DNA of 6,898 nucleotides from an uncultured Oscillibacter sp. (GTDB lineage Bacteria; Bacillota_A; Clostridia; Oscillospirales; Oscillospiraceae): the NCBI GenBank assembly GCA_948902155.1, contig CAQVQZ010000115.1, positions 1 to 6,898 on the forward strand, written 5' to 3'. Below the pieces are notes generated by a model that had not been told where the DNA came from, did not search any database, and saw nothing but the letters and a program-made list of their open reading frames with translations. Made by a program: the position numbers and the translations under genes. Below, in pieces: positions 1 to 6,193 of the stretch (position 1 is its first letter; every line of letters starts with the position of its first letter).

Positions 1-287
1 GGCTCCACGTCGTTCATGAGCTTTCCGTCGATGTACAGCTCGCCGCCGGAGATCTCCTCCAGCCCGGCCACCATCCGCAGCGTCGTGGACTTGCCGCAGC
101 CGGAGGGCCCCACCAGGACGATGAACTCCTTATCGGCGATGTCCAGGCTGAATTTCTGGACCGCCACCACGCCCTGCTCCGTCACCTGGAGGTTGGTCTT
201 CTTCTCCGCGCCCTTCTTCCGGGCCTTTTTCCCGCCGCCACTGTGGGGATAGATTTTCGTGATGTCCTTCAGTTTCAAGTCAGCCAT
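1..287 (-). CDS. msmX: Sugar ABC transporter ATP-binding protein, MsmX/UgpC type (C-terminal part outside window)
   Basis: This would be the cytoplasmic ATPase that powers a CUT1-class oligosaccharide importer. I translated it from the complement because it has no stop inside the window; 95 codons are visible out of about 370 usual for the family. The protein begins [15 protein letters not shown] and carries a Walker A motif GPSGCGKST, followed by [21 protein letters not shown], typical of MsmX/UgpC/MalK proteins. Between the first strand and Walker A lies a basic insertion ([14 protein letters not shown], about residues 16-29) then [13 protein letters not shown]. From memory this is common in clostridial MsmX homologues, so I do not treat it as a fusion. 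The start at 287 has GGAGG at 300-296, and the gene overlaps the end of the DUF624 gene by 8 bases, suggesting translational coupling. MsmX-type ATPases often serve several importers, so pairing with the permease at the right edge is likely but inferred. Signature, Walker B and the regulatory domain lie off the window. Confidence 0.93.
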   Translation of the reverse strand, partial: MADLKLKDITKIYPHSGGGKKARKKGAEKKTNLQVTEQGVVAVQKFSLDIADKEFIVLVGPSGCGKSTTLRMVAGLEEISGGELYIDGKLMNDVE

Positions 288-1038
288 GTTCGTTACCTCC
301 CAAAGTTTCTTCAATATGGAAATTTTCATTGATGCCCGGATAGATCAAAAACAGCGCGGGCAGGACCGGCAGCCAGAGATTGGTAAAGGGCAGCAACGGC
401 GCGCTCAGCACCAAAAACTGCGCCGCCGCCCAGAGGTAGACCGCCGTGATGGCCAGCGCCGCCAGGCTGCGGGGCAGCTGCCCCAGAAACAGCAGCCCCG
501 CGTTCTTCACCAGCTGGGGAAAGGACAGCTCCATCAGCGCCAGCAGGGGCCACAGGTACAGCGACAGCCCCAGCACCAGCAGAATCCCCGCCGCCAGCCC
601 GGCCCCGGTGAGCAGGTCCAGCCCCAGGGGAATTGCGTGGGCCAGCAGATAGAGCTGCATCCCCAGCAGCGTCCCCCCGACGGCCCCCGGCAGCAGCGCC
701 GCCTTGGCGCTCCGCCGCCAGGCTTTTTTGTAGATGTGCCACCAGAACCCCGGCTCATCCCGCAGTCCCCGGAGCACGGTGTCCGCCAGCCCGCACAGCT
801 CCGGCCCCGCTATGGCTCCGCCCAGCAGCCCCAAGAGCGGGGCCAGCAGCAGCGTATGGGTGACGATGCTGTACCCGATGCCGAAGCAGAAGGGCAGACA
901 GCCCAGCAGAGCCAGAAACCCCGCCCGGAACAAATCCCGGAAATCCCGGCTCAGCGTCTCCCAAAACCGGAAAATCCCCTTTTTCCTCGGGAGGTCCTGC
1001 CGGGGCCCCGGACCGCTGAAATCAGGCAGAAATCCCAT
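280..1038 (-). CDS. DUF624/YesL-family multi-pass membrane protein
   Basis: A 252-residue, very hydrophobic protein of the DUF624 (YesL) type, a family found beside carbohydrate ABC transporter and glycoside-degradation genes in Firmicutes and whose function is not established. After a basic N-terminus (about residues 1-35, with [18 protein letters not shown]) I see about six membrane segments, near 39-58, 62-85, 113-134, 144-168, 190-212 and 218-235. Between segments two and three a basic loop has [19 protein letters not shown] (about 94-112), the family-like amphipathic region. The frame stays open 97 codons further upstream, but I chose the ATG at 1038 because AAAGGAGG (1051-1044) sits five bases before it and the protein homology starts there. 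The start overlaps the end of the upstream gene by 17 bases, and its stop overlaps the downstream ATPase start by 8, so the three genes are likely translated together. A transport accessory or sensor role is only inferred from context. Confidence 0.85.
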   Translation of the reverse strand: MGFLPDFSGPGPRQDLPRKKGIFRFWETLSRDFRDLFRAGFLALLGCLPFCFGIGYSIVTHTLLLAPLLGLLGGAIAGPELCGLADTVLRGLRDEPGFWWHIYKKAWRRSAKAALLPGAVGGTLLGMQLYLLAHAIPLGLDLLTGAGLAAGILLVLGLSLYLWPLLALMELSFPQLVKNAGLLFLGQLPRSLAALAITAVYLWAAAQFLVLSAPLLPFTNLWLPVLPALFLIYPGINENFHIEETLGGNEHG

Positions 1039-1696
1039 AGCGCCCTCCTTTCCAATCCTCCGGAAACATGGCCTCCCAGAGCCCTCGGGCCCCGGCGTCC
1101 TCATCCTCGGGCCCGGCGGCGATCCGGCGGCCGAACCACAGCGGCCCGCCGGACATTTCCACCTGGCCGGACCCGTCCCAGTCCGCCCAGGGCACGGCCA
1201 TGTTTTCCCAGTCCCCGGCCCCCTCCGGCGGTGTGGAGCCGTCCCGATAGGCCAGGGCCTGATGGCTGCGCTGGAAGTTCTCCGGGTCGTCCAGCAGGAA
1301 AATCCCGCTGCGCCGGGTGTAAAAGTCAAAGTTCAGCTTATCCACGTTGGCCTCCATGACCCGGAGGGCCTCGGGGCTCATATCCGTGGAGGTGTAGTCA
1401 ATCCGGATGGGATACACGTCTACATGGACCTCCCCGTCCCCGTTGGCGTCCGGCCCGATCCGCTCCAGGGCGGCCTGAAGGGACGCCAGCTCCCCGCCGT
1501 CCGGCTCCTCCCGGACCACCAGGGCCACGCAGCAGTCCGGCTTCCGCTGCCGCGCCTGGTCCAGGGCGATTCCGCCCAGGATTCCCAGGACGATTCCGCC
1601 CAGCAGCACATACCGCCAGTGGTAGTGCCACCAATTGGCCCTTCGCCGGGCCGGGGTCATGTCCGGCATCTCTCGTGGCTGTTCCCGCCTTGCCAT
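1022..1696 (-). CDS. Single-pass membrane protein of unknown function with EF-hand-like loop
   Basis: A 224-residue protein I cannot assign to a named family. A basic N-terminus (residues 1-21, with R3, R4, R8, R17-R19) and WWHYHWRY precede one membrane helix at about 28-46 (LLGGIVLGILGGIAL). By the positive-inside rule the remaining roughly 178 residues face outside. That domain has an EF-hand/dockerin-like calcium loop DANGDGEVHVD at 83-93, lacking the usual glutamate at position 12, and a weaker look-alike DWDGSGQVE at 172-180. Other notable parts are a CC pair (55-56) and GIFLLDDPENFQ (131-142). From memory, similar small proteins with an aromatic stretch before one helix and a NGDG motif accompany DUF624 genes in Clostridia; this was not checked. 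The start at 1696 has GGGAGG at 1707-1702, five bases upstream, and lies 16 bases after the manA stop. The gene overlaps the DUF624 start by 17 bases. A surface accessory for the sugar importer is one possibility, without direct evidence. Confidence 0.8.
   Translation of the reverse strand: MARREQPREMPDMTPARRRANWWHYHWRYVLLGGIVLGILGGIALDQARQRKPDCCVALVVREEPDGGELASLQAALERIGPDANGDGEVHVDVYPIRIDYTSTDMSPEALRVMEANVDKLNFDFYTRRSGIFLLDDPENFQRSHQALAYRDGSTPPEGAGDWENMAVPWADWDGSGQVEMSGGPLWFGRRIAAGPEDEDAGARGLWEAMFPEDWKGGRYGISA
1044..1051 (-). promoter_or_regulatory. Ribosome binding site setting the DUF624 start
   Basis: AAAGGAGG on the minus strand lies five bases before the ATG at 1038, inside the last codons of the upstream gene. 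It settles the start of the DUF624 protein, since the same frame stays open with other ATGs up to 1329. Confidence 0.8.
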
Positions 1697-1712
1697 AGCC
1701 GCCTCCCGTCCG

Positions 1713-2639
1713 TCAGGATATGTAGGTAATCAGGGTCTCGCAGTTCCCCTCCACCCAGTAAGCGCCGCTTCCGGCGGGGAGAAACAGGCAGTCCCCTTTT
1801 TGTATCTTTCGGATTTCCGTCCCGCAGGCCGCCTTCCCCTGACCCTCCGCGATCAGCAGGGCCTGGAAGGTCTCCTGGCCGCAGACGGCCTGAAAGCTCC
1901 CCCGCTTCCGGTCCACGGTGAAGTAGGGGCACTTCCCCAGATGGGGCCCGAAGTCCATCGGCTCCACCGGACGGAGGTCCGTCACCTCCAGGGCCTTCTC
2001 CACGTGGAGGGGCCGGGTCCTGCCGTCCGGGCCCTTCCGATCATAGTCGAACACCCGGTAAGTCACGTTGGAGTTTTGCTGAATTTCCGCAATGACCAAT
2101 CCCCCGCCGATGGCGTGGAGGGTCCCGGCGGGAATAAAGAACACGTCCCCCGCCCTGGCCGGGGCCTTGTGCAGGACCTCGGTCAGAGTGCCGTCCCCGA
2201 TGCGCCGGGCGAACTCCTCCCGGCTCACGGGCCGCTCGAAGCCGTAGTAGATGAACCCTCCCGGCTCCGCCTCCAGCACCACCCACATCTCCGTCTTGCC
2301 CAGCTGCCCCTCGTGGGCCAGGGCGTACTCGTCGGAGGGGTGGACCTGGATGGAAAGAGGCTCCTCCGCGTCGATGAGCTTGACCAGCAGGGGGAAGCGG
2401 TCAAATTCCCGGCAGTTGTTCCCCAGCGTCCGCCTGCCCTCCCAGTCCAGAAACCACGAGAGGGTCCGCCCGGCGTAAGGCCCGTTGGTCAGAACCGAGG
2501 GCCCGTCGGGGTGGCAGGAGAGAACCCACGCCTCCGCCAATGGATTCATAGGGCTGGCCACGCCAAACTCCTCGTGCAGGTGATGGTGTCCGCCCCAAAG
2601 ATAGTCCTTGCAGGCGGGACTGAGCTGATATGCCGGCAT
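1713..2639 (-). CDS. manA: Class I mannose-6-phosphate isomerase
   Basis: Zinc-dependent cupin enzyme interconverting mannose 6-phosphate and fructose 6-phosphate in the cytoplasm, the last step bringing mannose into glycolysis. The 308 residues match the short Firmicutes ManA length (about 315). Clear motifs are LWGG (14-17), the metal segment LSIQVHPSDEYA (95-106, with Q98 and H100), GKTEMWVVL (114-122, with E117), PAGTLHAIGGG (170-180, with H175) and AEIQQNSNVTYRVFDYDR (184-201, with R195). The zinc ligands Q98, H100, E117 and H175 and the active-site arginine are therefore all present. The C-terminal cupin half ends in LPAGSGAYWVEG. The ATG at 2639 is supported by GGGAGG at 2652-2647, seven bases upstream, and lies 24 bases after the preceding phosphorylase stop. 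Its place here fits the pathway, as both GH130 enzymes upstream release mannose 1-phosphate. The phosphomannomutase needed to link them is not in the window. Confidence 0.96.
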   Translation of the reverse strand: MPAYQLSPACKDYLWGGHHHLHEEFGVASPMNPLAEAWVLSCHPDGPSVLTNGPYAGRTLSWFLDWEGRRTLGNNCREFDRFPLLVKLIDAEEPLSIQVHPSDEYALAHEGQLGKTEMWVVLEAEPGGFIYYGFERPVSREEFARRIGDGTLTEVLHKAPARAGDVFFIPAGTLHAIGGGLVIAEIQQNSNVTYRVFDYDRKGPDGRTRPLHVEKALEVTDLRPVEPMDFGPHLGKCPYFTVDRKRGSFQAVCGQETFQALLIAEGQGKAACGTEIRKIQKGDCLFLPAGSGAYWVEGNCETLITYIS

Positions 2640-2663
2640 AAAGCCGCCTCCCTTTTCCGGGCC

Positions 2664-3845
2664 TCAGAGCCCGTTTTTCAAGCGCCGCAGATTCCGCTCC
2701 ACCAGCTCGCAGCGCTGCCTCACGCATCCGGCGCTGCGCCCCGGGTCCTCCGGCGTGCGGAGGGCGAAGTCCAGCATCCGCTCCACGGTGGTGGAGGCCA
2801 CATGGAGCCGGGTGTCGGCGGAGGCGTAGTAGATGTACAGGCTTCCGTCCTCGTCCACGATGGCCCCGTTGGTAAAGGCCACGTTTCCCACGTCCCCGCA
2901 CCGCTCCCCGCCCCTGGGGCCCAGGAGCAGCCCGCCGGGCTCGGCAATGACCCGCGCCGGGTCGTCCAGGGCGGTCAGAAACACATAGAGAACATACCGC
3001 AGCCCCGCCGCCGTATTCCGCACCCCGTGGGCGATGTGGAGCCACCCCTTCTCCGTCTTGATGGGCACCGCCCCCGCGCCGTTCTTGGCCTCGGTGATGG
3101 TGTGATACTTTCTTCGGCTGGTAATGCGCTCGTGTTCGATCACGGCATGGGTGATGTCCTCACAGAGCCCGAACCCGATGCCCCCGCCGCTTCCGGCGTC
3201 GATGAACCCGTCCATAGGCCGGGTGTAAAAAGCGTACTTCCCGTCCACAAACTCCGGCAGCAGGCAGACATTCCTCTGCTGAGGGCTTTCCTTGGTCACG
3301 AGGTTGGACAGCCGCTCCCAGCTCTCCAGATCCTTTGTCCGGACGATGCCCGCCTGGGCCACGGCGGCGGAGAGGTCCGGGTCCGCCGGGTCCTTGCTCT
3401 CGGAGCAGAAAACGCCGTAGATCCACCCGTCCTCGTGCTTGGTCAGCCGCATGTCGTAAACGTTGACCTCCTCCGGGCAGGTGTCCGGCAGCTGGATGGG
3501 GTGATCCCGGAACCGGAACCCCTCCACCGGGCTGCCGCTCTCCGCCACGGCGAAGAAGCTCTTCCGGTCCGCCCCCTCCACCCGGGCCACCAGACAGTAT
3601 TTCCCGTCCAGCTTCAGGGCCCCGGCGTTGAACACGGCGTTGACCCCCAGCCGCTCCATGAAATAGGGATTGGCCTCCGGGTCGAAGTCATAGCGCCAAA
3701 GGAGAGGCGCGTGCTCCCGCGTCAGCACCGGGTTCTCCCACCGGGTATAAATGCCGTTGTACGCCTCCGCGGGCCGGTTTTTCCGGTTTACCAGGTCCTC
3801 ATACCGGGCGCATTCCCGGTGAAAGGCCGTTTCAAACATAGACAT
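2664..3845 (-). CDS. GH130 subfamily-1-like 4-O-beta-D-mannosyl-D-glucose phosphorylase
   Basis: Cytoplasmic phosphorylase expected to convert 4-O-beta-D-mannosyl-D-glucose plus phosphate to mannose 1-phosphate and glucose (EC 2.4.1.281). The 393 residues fit the length of RaMP1 from Ruminococcus albus and BfMGP from Bacteroides fragilis, and the sequence reads along the BfMGP pattern: [43 protein letters not shown] (87-103), [17 protein letters not shown] (128-144), [50 protein letters not shown]131 lies where the catalytic Asp131 of BfMGP is reported; R94, R191, R209 and H273 are candidates for the basic phosphate site. The C-terminal tail (about 350-393) is helical, as usual for this subfamily. 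The start at 3845 is favoured by GAGGAGGG at 3859-3852, six bases upstream; a second ATG two codons later is less well spaced. The gene overlaps the upstream epimerase by 14 bases, suggesting coupling. Substrate assignment rests on subfamily resemblance and on the epimerase next door. Confidence 0.95.
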   Translation of the reverse strand: MSMFETAFHRECARYEDLVNRKNRPAEAYNGIYTRWENPVLTREHAPLLWRYDFDPEANPYFMERLGVNAVFNAGALKLDGKYCLVARVEGADRKSFFAVAESGSPVEGFRFRDHPIQLPDTCPEEVNVYDMRLTKHEDGWIYGVFCSESKDPADPDLSAAVAQAGIVRTKDLESWERLSNLVTKESPQQRNVCLLPEFVDGKYAFYTRPMDGFIDAGSGGGIGFGLCEDITHAVIEHERITSRRKYHTITEAKNGAGAVPIKTEKGWLHIAHGVRNTAAGLRYVLYVFLTALDDPARVIAEPGGLLLGPRGGERCGDVGNVAFTNGAIVDEDGSLYIYYASADTRLHVASTTVERMLDFALRTPEDPGRSAGCVRQRCELVERNLRRLKNGL

Positions 3846-5016
3846 CGGGGTCCCTCCTCATCAGTTCCAGGCACATCCGCCCGTTGTGGTACGGGCACTT
3901 CCAGGGCTCCACGGTGGGCCTGGACGCGTCCGGGTTTCCCTCCCCGTCCAGCCGCCAGAACCACTCCCCGCCGGGCCGGGGGTCCCGCACCTTCTCCGTG
4001 ATGAACCGCCAGAGCCCGGCGGCGGCGTCCCGGCAGTCCGTCCGTTCCGGGCGCTTCTGAAATTCGTTGACGAAGCCCAGCAGAGCCTCCGCCTGGACCC
4101 ACCAGACCCGGTGGGCGTCCACGACGCCGTTCTCGCATTCGTTGGCCAGAGAATGGCCGTCAAAGGCAGTTTTCAGTACGCTGTCCGCCAGCTCGGAGCC
4201 GACGGCGGCAATGCGCCTGGCCAGCGCCGGGTCCCCCAGCAGCCCGGTCCCCCAATCCATCAGCCAGCTGGACTCGATGTCATGGCCGTAGCTGGTGAGG
4301 TCGATCAAGGAGCGATACTCCCGGTCCATAAAGACCCTCTGCCGCCGCTTCCCAGGCTCATAGATCTTTCCGGCGTAAATATCCAAAATCCGCCGCATGG
4401 CGTCCCCCACGTCCTGGTCCGGCCTGGCCTGATACAGCCCGGAATACCCCTCGAAGACATGGAGCAGCGTATTCATGGTCCGCTCCGCCAAAACGCCGTT
4501 TTCCGACAGCTTCTCATTGGAAACCGGGCGGAAATCCCGTGTAAACGCCTCCAGATACCCGCCTGCGTCCTTACAGTTCTCCTCGATCAACTGAAACAGC
4601 ATCCGGGCCAGCTCCAAAGCTTCCGCCTCGCCGGTAAGGCGGTAATAGGCGGAGAGGGCGTAGACGGCAAAGGCTTGATTATAGGTGTGCTTGCTGTCGT
4701 CCAGGGGCCTCCCGTCGCAGGTCAAAGACCAATACACCCCGCCGCAGTCCCGGTCCACGCACCTGTCCCGCAGGAACGCGTAAGCGTGCCGGGCGTAAGG
4801 CGTCAGGGAATCGTCCCGCAGAGCCATGGCCGCCTCGGAGAAAAACCAGAGGATGCGGCTGTTCAAGATGCACCCCTTCTCCGCGCCCTTGTCCAGGCGG
4901 TGGTCGAAATCCATGTAGCCGTAGTATCCGCCGTACCTCTCGTCCCGGAGGGCCTTCCAAAAGGGGAGCAGGCAGCCCGTGAGCATCTCTCCGGCAGATT
5001 CCGCAATGCGCGGCAT
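3832..5016 (-). CDS. Cellobiose/mannobiose 2-epimerase (AGE superfamily)
   Basis: Expected to epimerise C2 of the reducing-end sugar of beta-1,4-disaccharides; here the natural role is most likely mannobiose to mannosyl-glucose, feeding the next gene. The 394 residues match the roughly 390-residue cellobiose 2-epimerases such as RaCE, an alpha6/alpha6 barrel. Family segments in order are [18 protein letters not shown] (19-36), [16 protein letters not shown] (47-62), [16 protein letters not shown] (107-122), [10 protein letters not shown] (182-191), [12 protein letters not shown] (241-252), [11 protein letters not shown] (305-315) and [14 protein letters not shown] (371-384). Histidines H186, H245 and H377 and glutamates E248 and E310 fall in segments that hold the conserved catalytic residues of the family. 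No signal peptide is present, so it is cytoplasmic. It starts 15 bases after the upstream GH130 stop, with an AAAGGGGG-type binding site, and overlaps the downstream GH130_1 gene by 14 bases. An N-acylglucosamine 2-epimerase activity is less likely given the two GH130 neighbours. Confidence 0.95.
   Translation of the reverse strand: MPRIAESAGEMLTGCLLPFWKALRDERYGGYYGYMDFDHRLDKGAEKGCILNSRILWFFSEAAMALRDDSLTPYARHAYAFLRDRCVDRDCGGVYWSLTCDGRPLDDSKHTYNQAFAVYALSAYYRLTGEAEALELARMLFQLIEENCKDAGGYLEAFTRDFRPVSNEKLSENGVLAERTMNTLLHVFEGYSGLYQARPDQDVGDAMRRILDIYAGKIYEPGKRRQRVFMDREYRSLIDLTSYGHDIESSWLMDWGTGLLGDPALARRIAAVGSELADSVLKTAFDGHSLANECENGVVDAHRVWWVQAEALLGFVNEFQKRPERTDCRDAAAGLWRFITEKVRDPRPGGEWFWRLDGEGNPDASRPTVEPWKCPYHNGRMCLELMRRDPDVYV
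3852..3859 (-). promoter_or_regulatory. Ribosome binding site of the mannosylglucose phosphorylase
   Basis: GAGGAGGG on the minus strand is six bases before the ATG at 3845. It favours that codon over the ATG at 3839. It lies within the last codons of the epimerase gene, so the two genes are tightly linked in translation. Confidence 0.75.
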
Positions 5017-5031
5017 AGACGCTTCCCCCTT

Positions 5032-6012
5032 TCAGCGGCTGTGTTCCTTGATATAGGAAACCACTTCGTCCGCCGTGGTGAAGGCCAGCCCCACATAGCT
5101 GTCGGCGCAGCCGTAGTAGACGGCGATCCGTCCCGTGGCAGCGTCCTGAAGCGTGGCGCAGGGGAAGCAGACGTTGGGCACGAACCCTCGCTCCTCATAC
5201 CACGCCTCCGGCGTCAGCAGGAAGTTCTCGCAGCGGTACAGCACCTTACTGGGGTCGTCGATGTCCAGAACAGCCCCGCCGATGGAGTACACAAAGCCGT
5301 TGCAGGTCCCCGTAACGCCGTGGTAGAACAGCAGCCACCCCTCGTCGGTCTCGATGGGGGCCGCGCCGCCGCCCACTTTCACATTCTCCCACCAGTTTCC
5401 GCTTTTCCCCAGCACGTGCCGGTGCCGCCCCCAGAACTCCAGATCGGGACTCCGGCTCAGGAAGATGTCCCCAAAGGGCGTGTGCCCCGAGTCGGAGGGC
5501 CGGGAGAGCATGACGTACATGCCGCCGATCTTCCGGGGGAACAGCACCGCGTTGCGGTTGAAGGGAATAAAGGGGTTTTCCAGCCGGGTAAAGGTCTTGA
5601 AATCCCTCGTCTCCGCCATGCCGATGGAGGCCCCGTGGAAATCCTGGCACCAGATGGCGTAATAGGCATCCTCCACCTTCACCAGCCGGGGGTCGTAGGC
5701 ATAGACCGGCTCCGCCGGAGCGCCGTCCTTGTCAACAAAGTGAATCTTCTCCGGCTCAAACGCCCAGTGAACGCCGTCGGTGCTCCGGCCCAGATAGATA
5801 TAGGGAACGCCGTTGACCTGTTCCCCCCGGAAGACGCCGATAAATCCATCCTTATAGGGGACCACGGCGCTGTTGAAAATCTGGGCCACGCCGGGAATGG
5901 GGTTGCGGCCAATGACCGGGTTTTCGGTATACCGCCACAGGGGCGCCTCACAGCCCGCCGGTTTTTCCTGCCAGGGGATGCCCGGCAGGTCCGGACAAAT
6001 CAGCTTGCACAT
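5032..6012 (-). CDS. GH130 subfamily-2-like beta-1,4-mannooligosaccharide phosphorylase
   Basis: Cytoplasmic inverting phosphorylase expected to remove the non-reducing mannose of beta-1,4-mannooligosaccharides as mannose 1-phosphate (EC 2.4.1.319). The 326 residues and motif order resemble GH130_2 enzymes such as RaMP2 and Uhgb_MP: PWQEKPAG (13-20), LWRYTENPVIGRN (25-37), IFNSAVVPYKDGFIGVFRG (45-63), AYDPRLVKVEDAYY (105-118), FIPFNRNAVLFPRK (148-161), LSRPSDSGHTPFGDIFLS (169-186), FWGRHRHV (193-200), GWLLFYHGV (225-233) and PNVCFPCA (279-286). D107 in AYDPRL is the predicted proton donor, equivalent to Asp104 of Uhgb_MP as I recall it; R153, R171 and H231 are candidate phosphate-site residues. 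It lacks the long N- and C-terminal extensions of the GH130_1 paralogue downstream. Some GH130_2 members also cleave the N-glycan core disaccharide mannosyl-N-acetylglucosamine (EC 2.4.1.320), which cannot be excluded. The start at 6012 has AAGGAG at 6023-6018, and it is the first enzyme gene after the structured intergenic region. Confidence 0.95.
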   Translation of the reverse strand: MCKLICPDLPGIPWQEKPAGCEAPLWRYTENPVIGRNPIPGVAQIFNSAVVPYKDGFIGVFRGEQVNGVPYIYLGRSTDGVHWAFEPEKIHFVDKDGAPAEPVYAYDPRLVKVEDAYYAIWCQDFHGASIGMAETRDFKTFTRLENPFIPFNRNAVLFPRKIGGMYVMLSRPSDSGHTPFGDIFLSRSPDLEFWGRHRHVLGKSGNWWENVKVGGGAAPIETDEGWLLFYHGVTGTCNGFVYSIGGAVLDIDDPSKVLYRCENFLLTPEAWYEERGFVPNVCFPCATLQDAATGRIAVYYGCADSYVGLAFTTADEVVSYIKEHSR

Positions 6013-6017
6013 ATCGT

Positions 6018-6023
6018 CTCCTT
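6018..6023 (-). promoter_or_regulatory. Ribosome binding site of the GH130_2 gene, at the edge of a repeat unit
   Basis: AAGGAG on the minus strand lies five bases before the ATG at 6012. It overlaps the end of repeat copy 1, in a 14-base block that recurs identically at 6083-6096, so the repeat contributes most of this binding site. Confidence 0.75.
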
Positions 6024-6066
6024 CCCCGCTCCGGGCCCGGCGGCCCCACCGGACCCCCAGAGCGAG
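6019..6066. repeat. Palindromic intergenic repeat, copy 1
   Basis: The first 14 bases (6019-6032) are identical to 6083-6096, and CCCACCGGACCC (6045-6056) and AGAGCGAG (6059-6066) recur in copy 2. The unit can fold: CGCTC (6027-6031) pairs with GAGCG (6060-6064), GGG (6033-6035) with a CCC in 6054-6058, and CCGG-GG (6037-6043) with CC-CCGG (6046-6052) around one C/A mismatch. This copy is 19 bases shorter in the middle than copy 2. It looks like a REP-type palindromic unit; its genome copy number cannot be seen from this window. Confidence 0.75.
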
Positions 6067-6082
6067 ACAACGTTTTTAGGTA

Positions 6083-6149
6083 TCCTTCCCCGCTCCAGAC
6101 CCGGTGGCCGTCGCTTCGGCTGACGGACCCACCGGACCCTCAGAGCGAG
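6083..6149. repeat. Palindromic intergenic repeat, copy 2, with extended hairpin
   Basis: Same order of blocks as copy 1 plus a 19-base central extension. The fold is strong: CGCTC (6091-6095) with GAGCG (6143-6147), CCGGTGG (6101-6107) with CCACCGG (6129-6135), CCGTC (6108-6112) with GACGG (6122-6126), and GC with GC around a TTCG loop at 6115-6118. The tip reads CTTCGG on the plus strand, a known extra-stable tetraloop when transcribed in that sense. In the operon direction the loop is CGAA. No T-run follows the stem in the operon direction, so it is not a standard intrinsic terminator. Confidence 0.78.
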
Positions 6150-6165
6150 CTAAAGTTCTTTTTCG

Positions 6166-6193
6166 GTTCCTTTTTCTTTCAAGAAAAAGGAAC
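6166..6193 (-). promoter_or_regulatory. 13-bp perfect hairpin at the permease stop codon (possible processing site or weak terminator)
   Basis: GTTCCTTTTTCTT (6166-6178) and AAGAAAAAGGAAC (6181-6193) are perfect inverted repeats with a two-base centre; a real RNA loop would open the innermost pairs. The G of the permease TAG is the first base of the stem. No T-run follows it on the minus strand, so I do not call a classical terminator. A second, near-identical 3' arm (GAAAAAGAACT at 6164-6154, minus strand) could pair with the same 5' arm with one bulged base. Likely roles are protecting the upstream transporter mRNA from 3' decay or partial termination before the enzyme genes. Confidence 0.55.

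Noticed and set aside
1039..1329. N-terminal extension of the DUF624 frame to a start at 1329.
   Set aside because: This part overlaps the unknown membrane protein gene in another frame, has no family-like sequence, and a strong binding site sits just before the ATG at 1038.
259..1359. A 366-codon plus-strand frame rich in glutamine and arginine.
   Set aside because: It mirrors the leucine-rich membrane segments of the DUF624 gene; low-complexity Q/R/P content is the antisense of Leu and Ala codons.
1635..4001. A 788-codon open frame on the plus strand.
   Set aside because: It lies opposite ManA and the GH130_1 phosphorylase, which have full family motifs. Its translation is proline-, histidine- and arginine-rich with no recognisable domain, as expected for an antisense shadow in GC-rich DNA.
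3886..6123. A 745-codon open frame on the plus strand.
   Set aside because: It is opposite the epimerase and GH130_2 genes, with shadow-like composition and no family motifs.
6013..6192. A promoter or intrinsic terminator for the enzyme genes in the spacer.
   Set aside because: I found no paired -35/-10 hexamers with proper spacing on the minus strand, and no hairpin is followed by a T-run in the operon direction.
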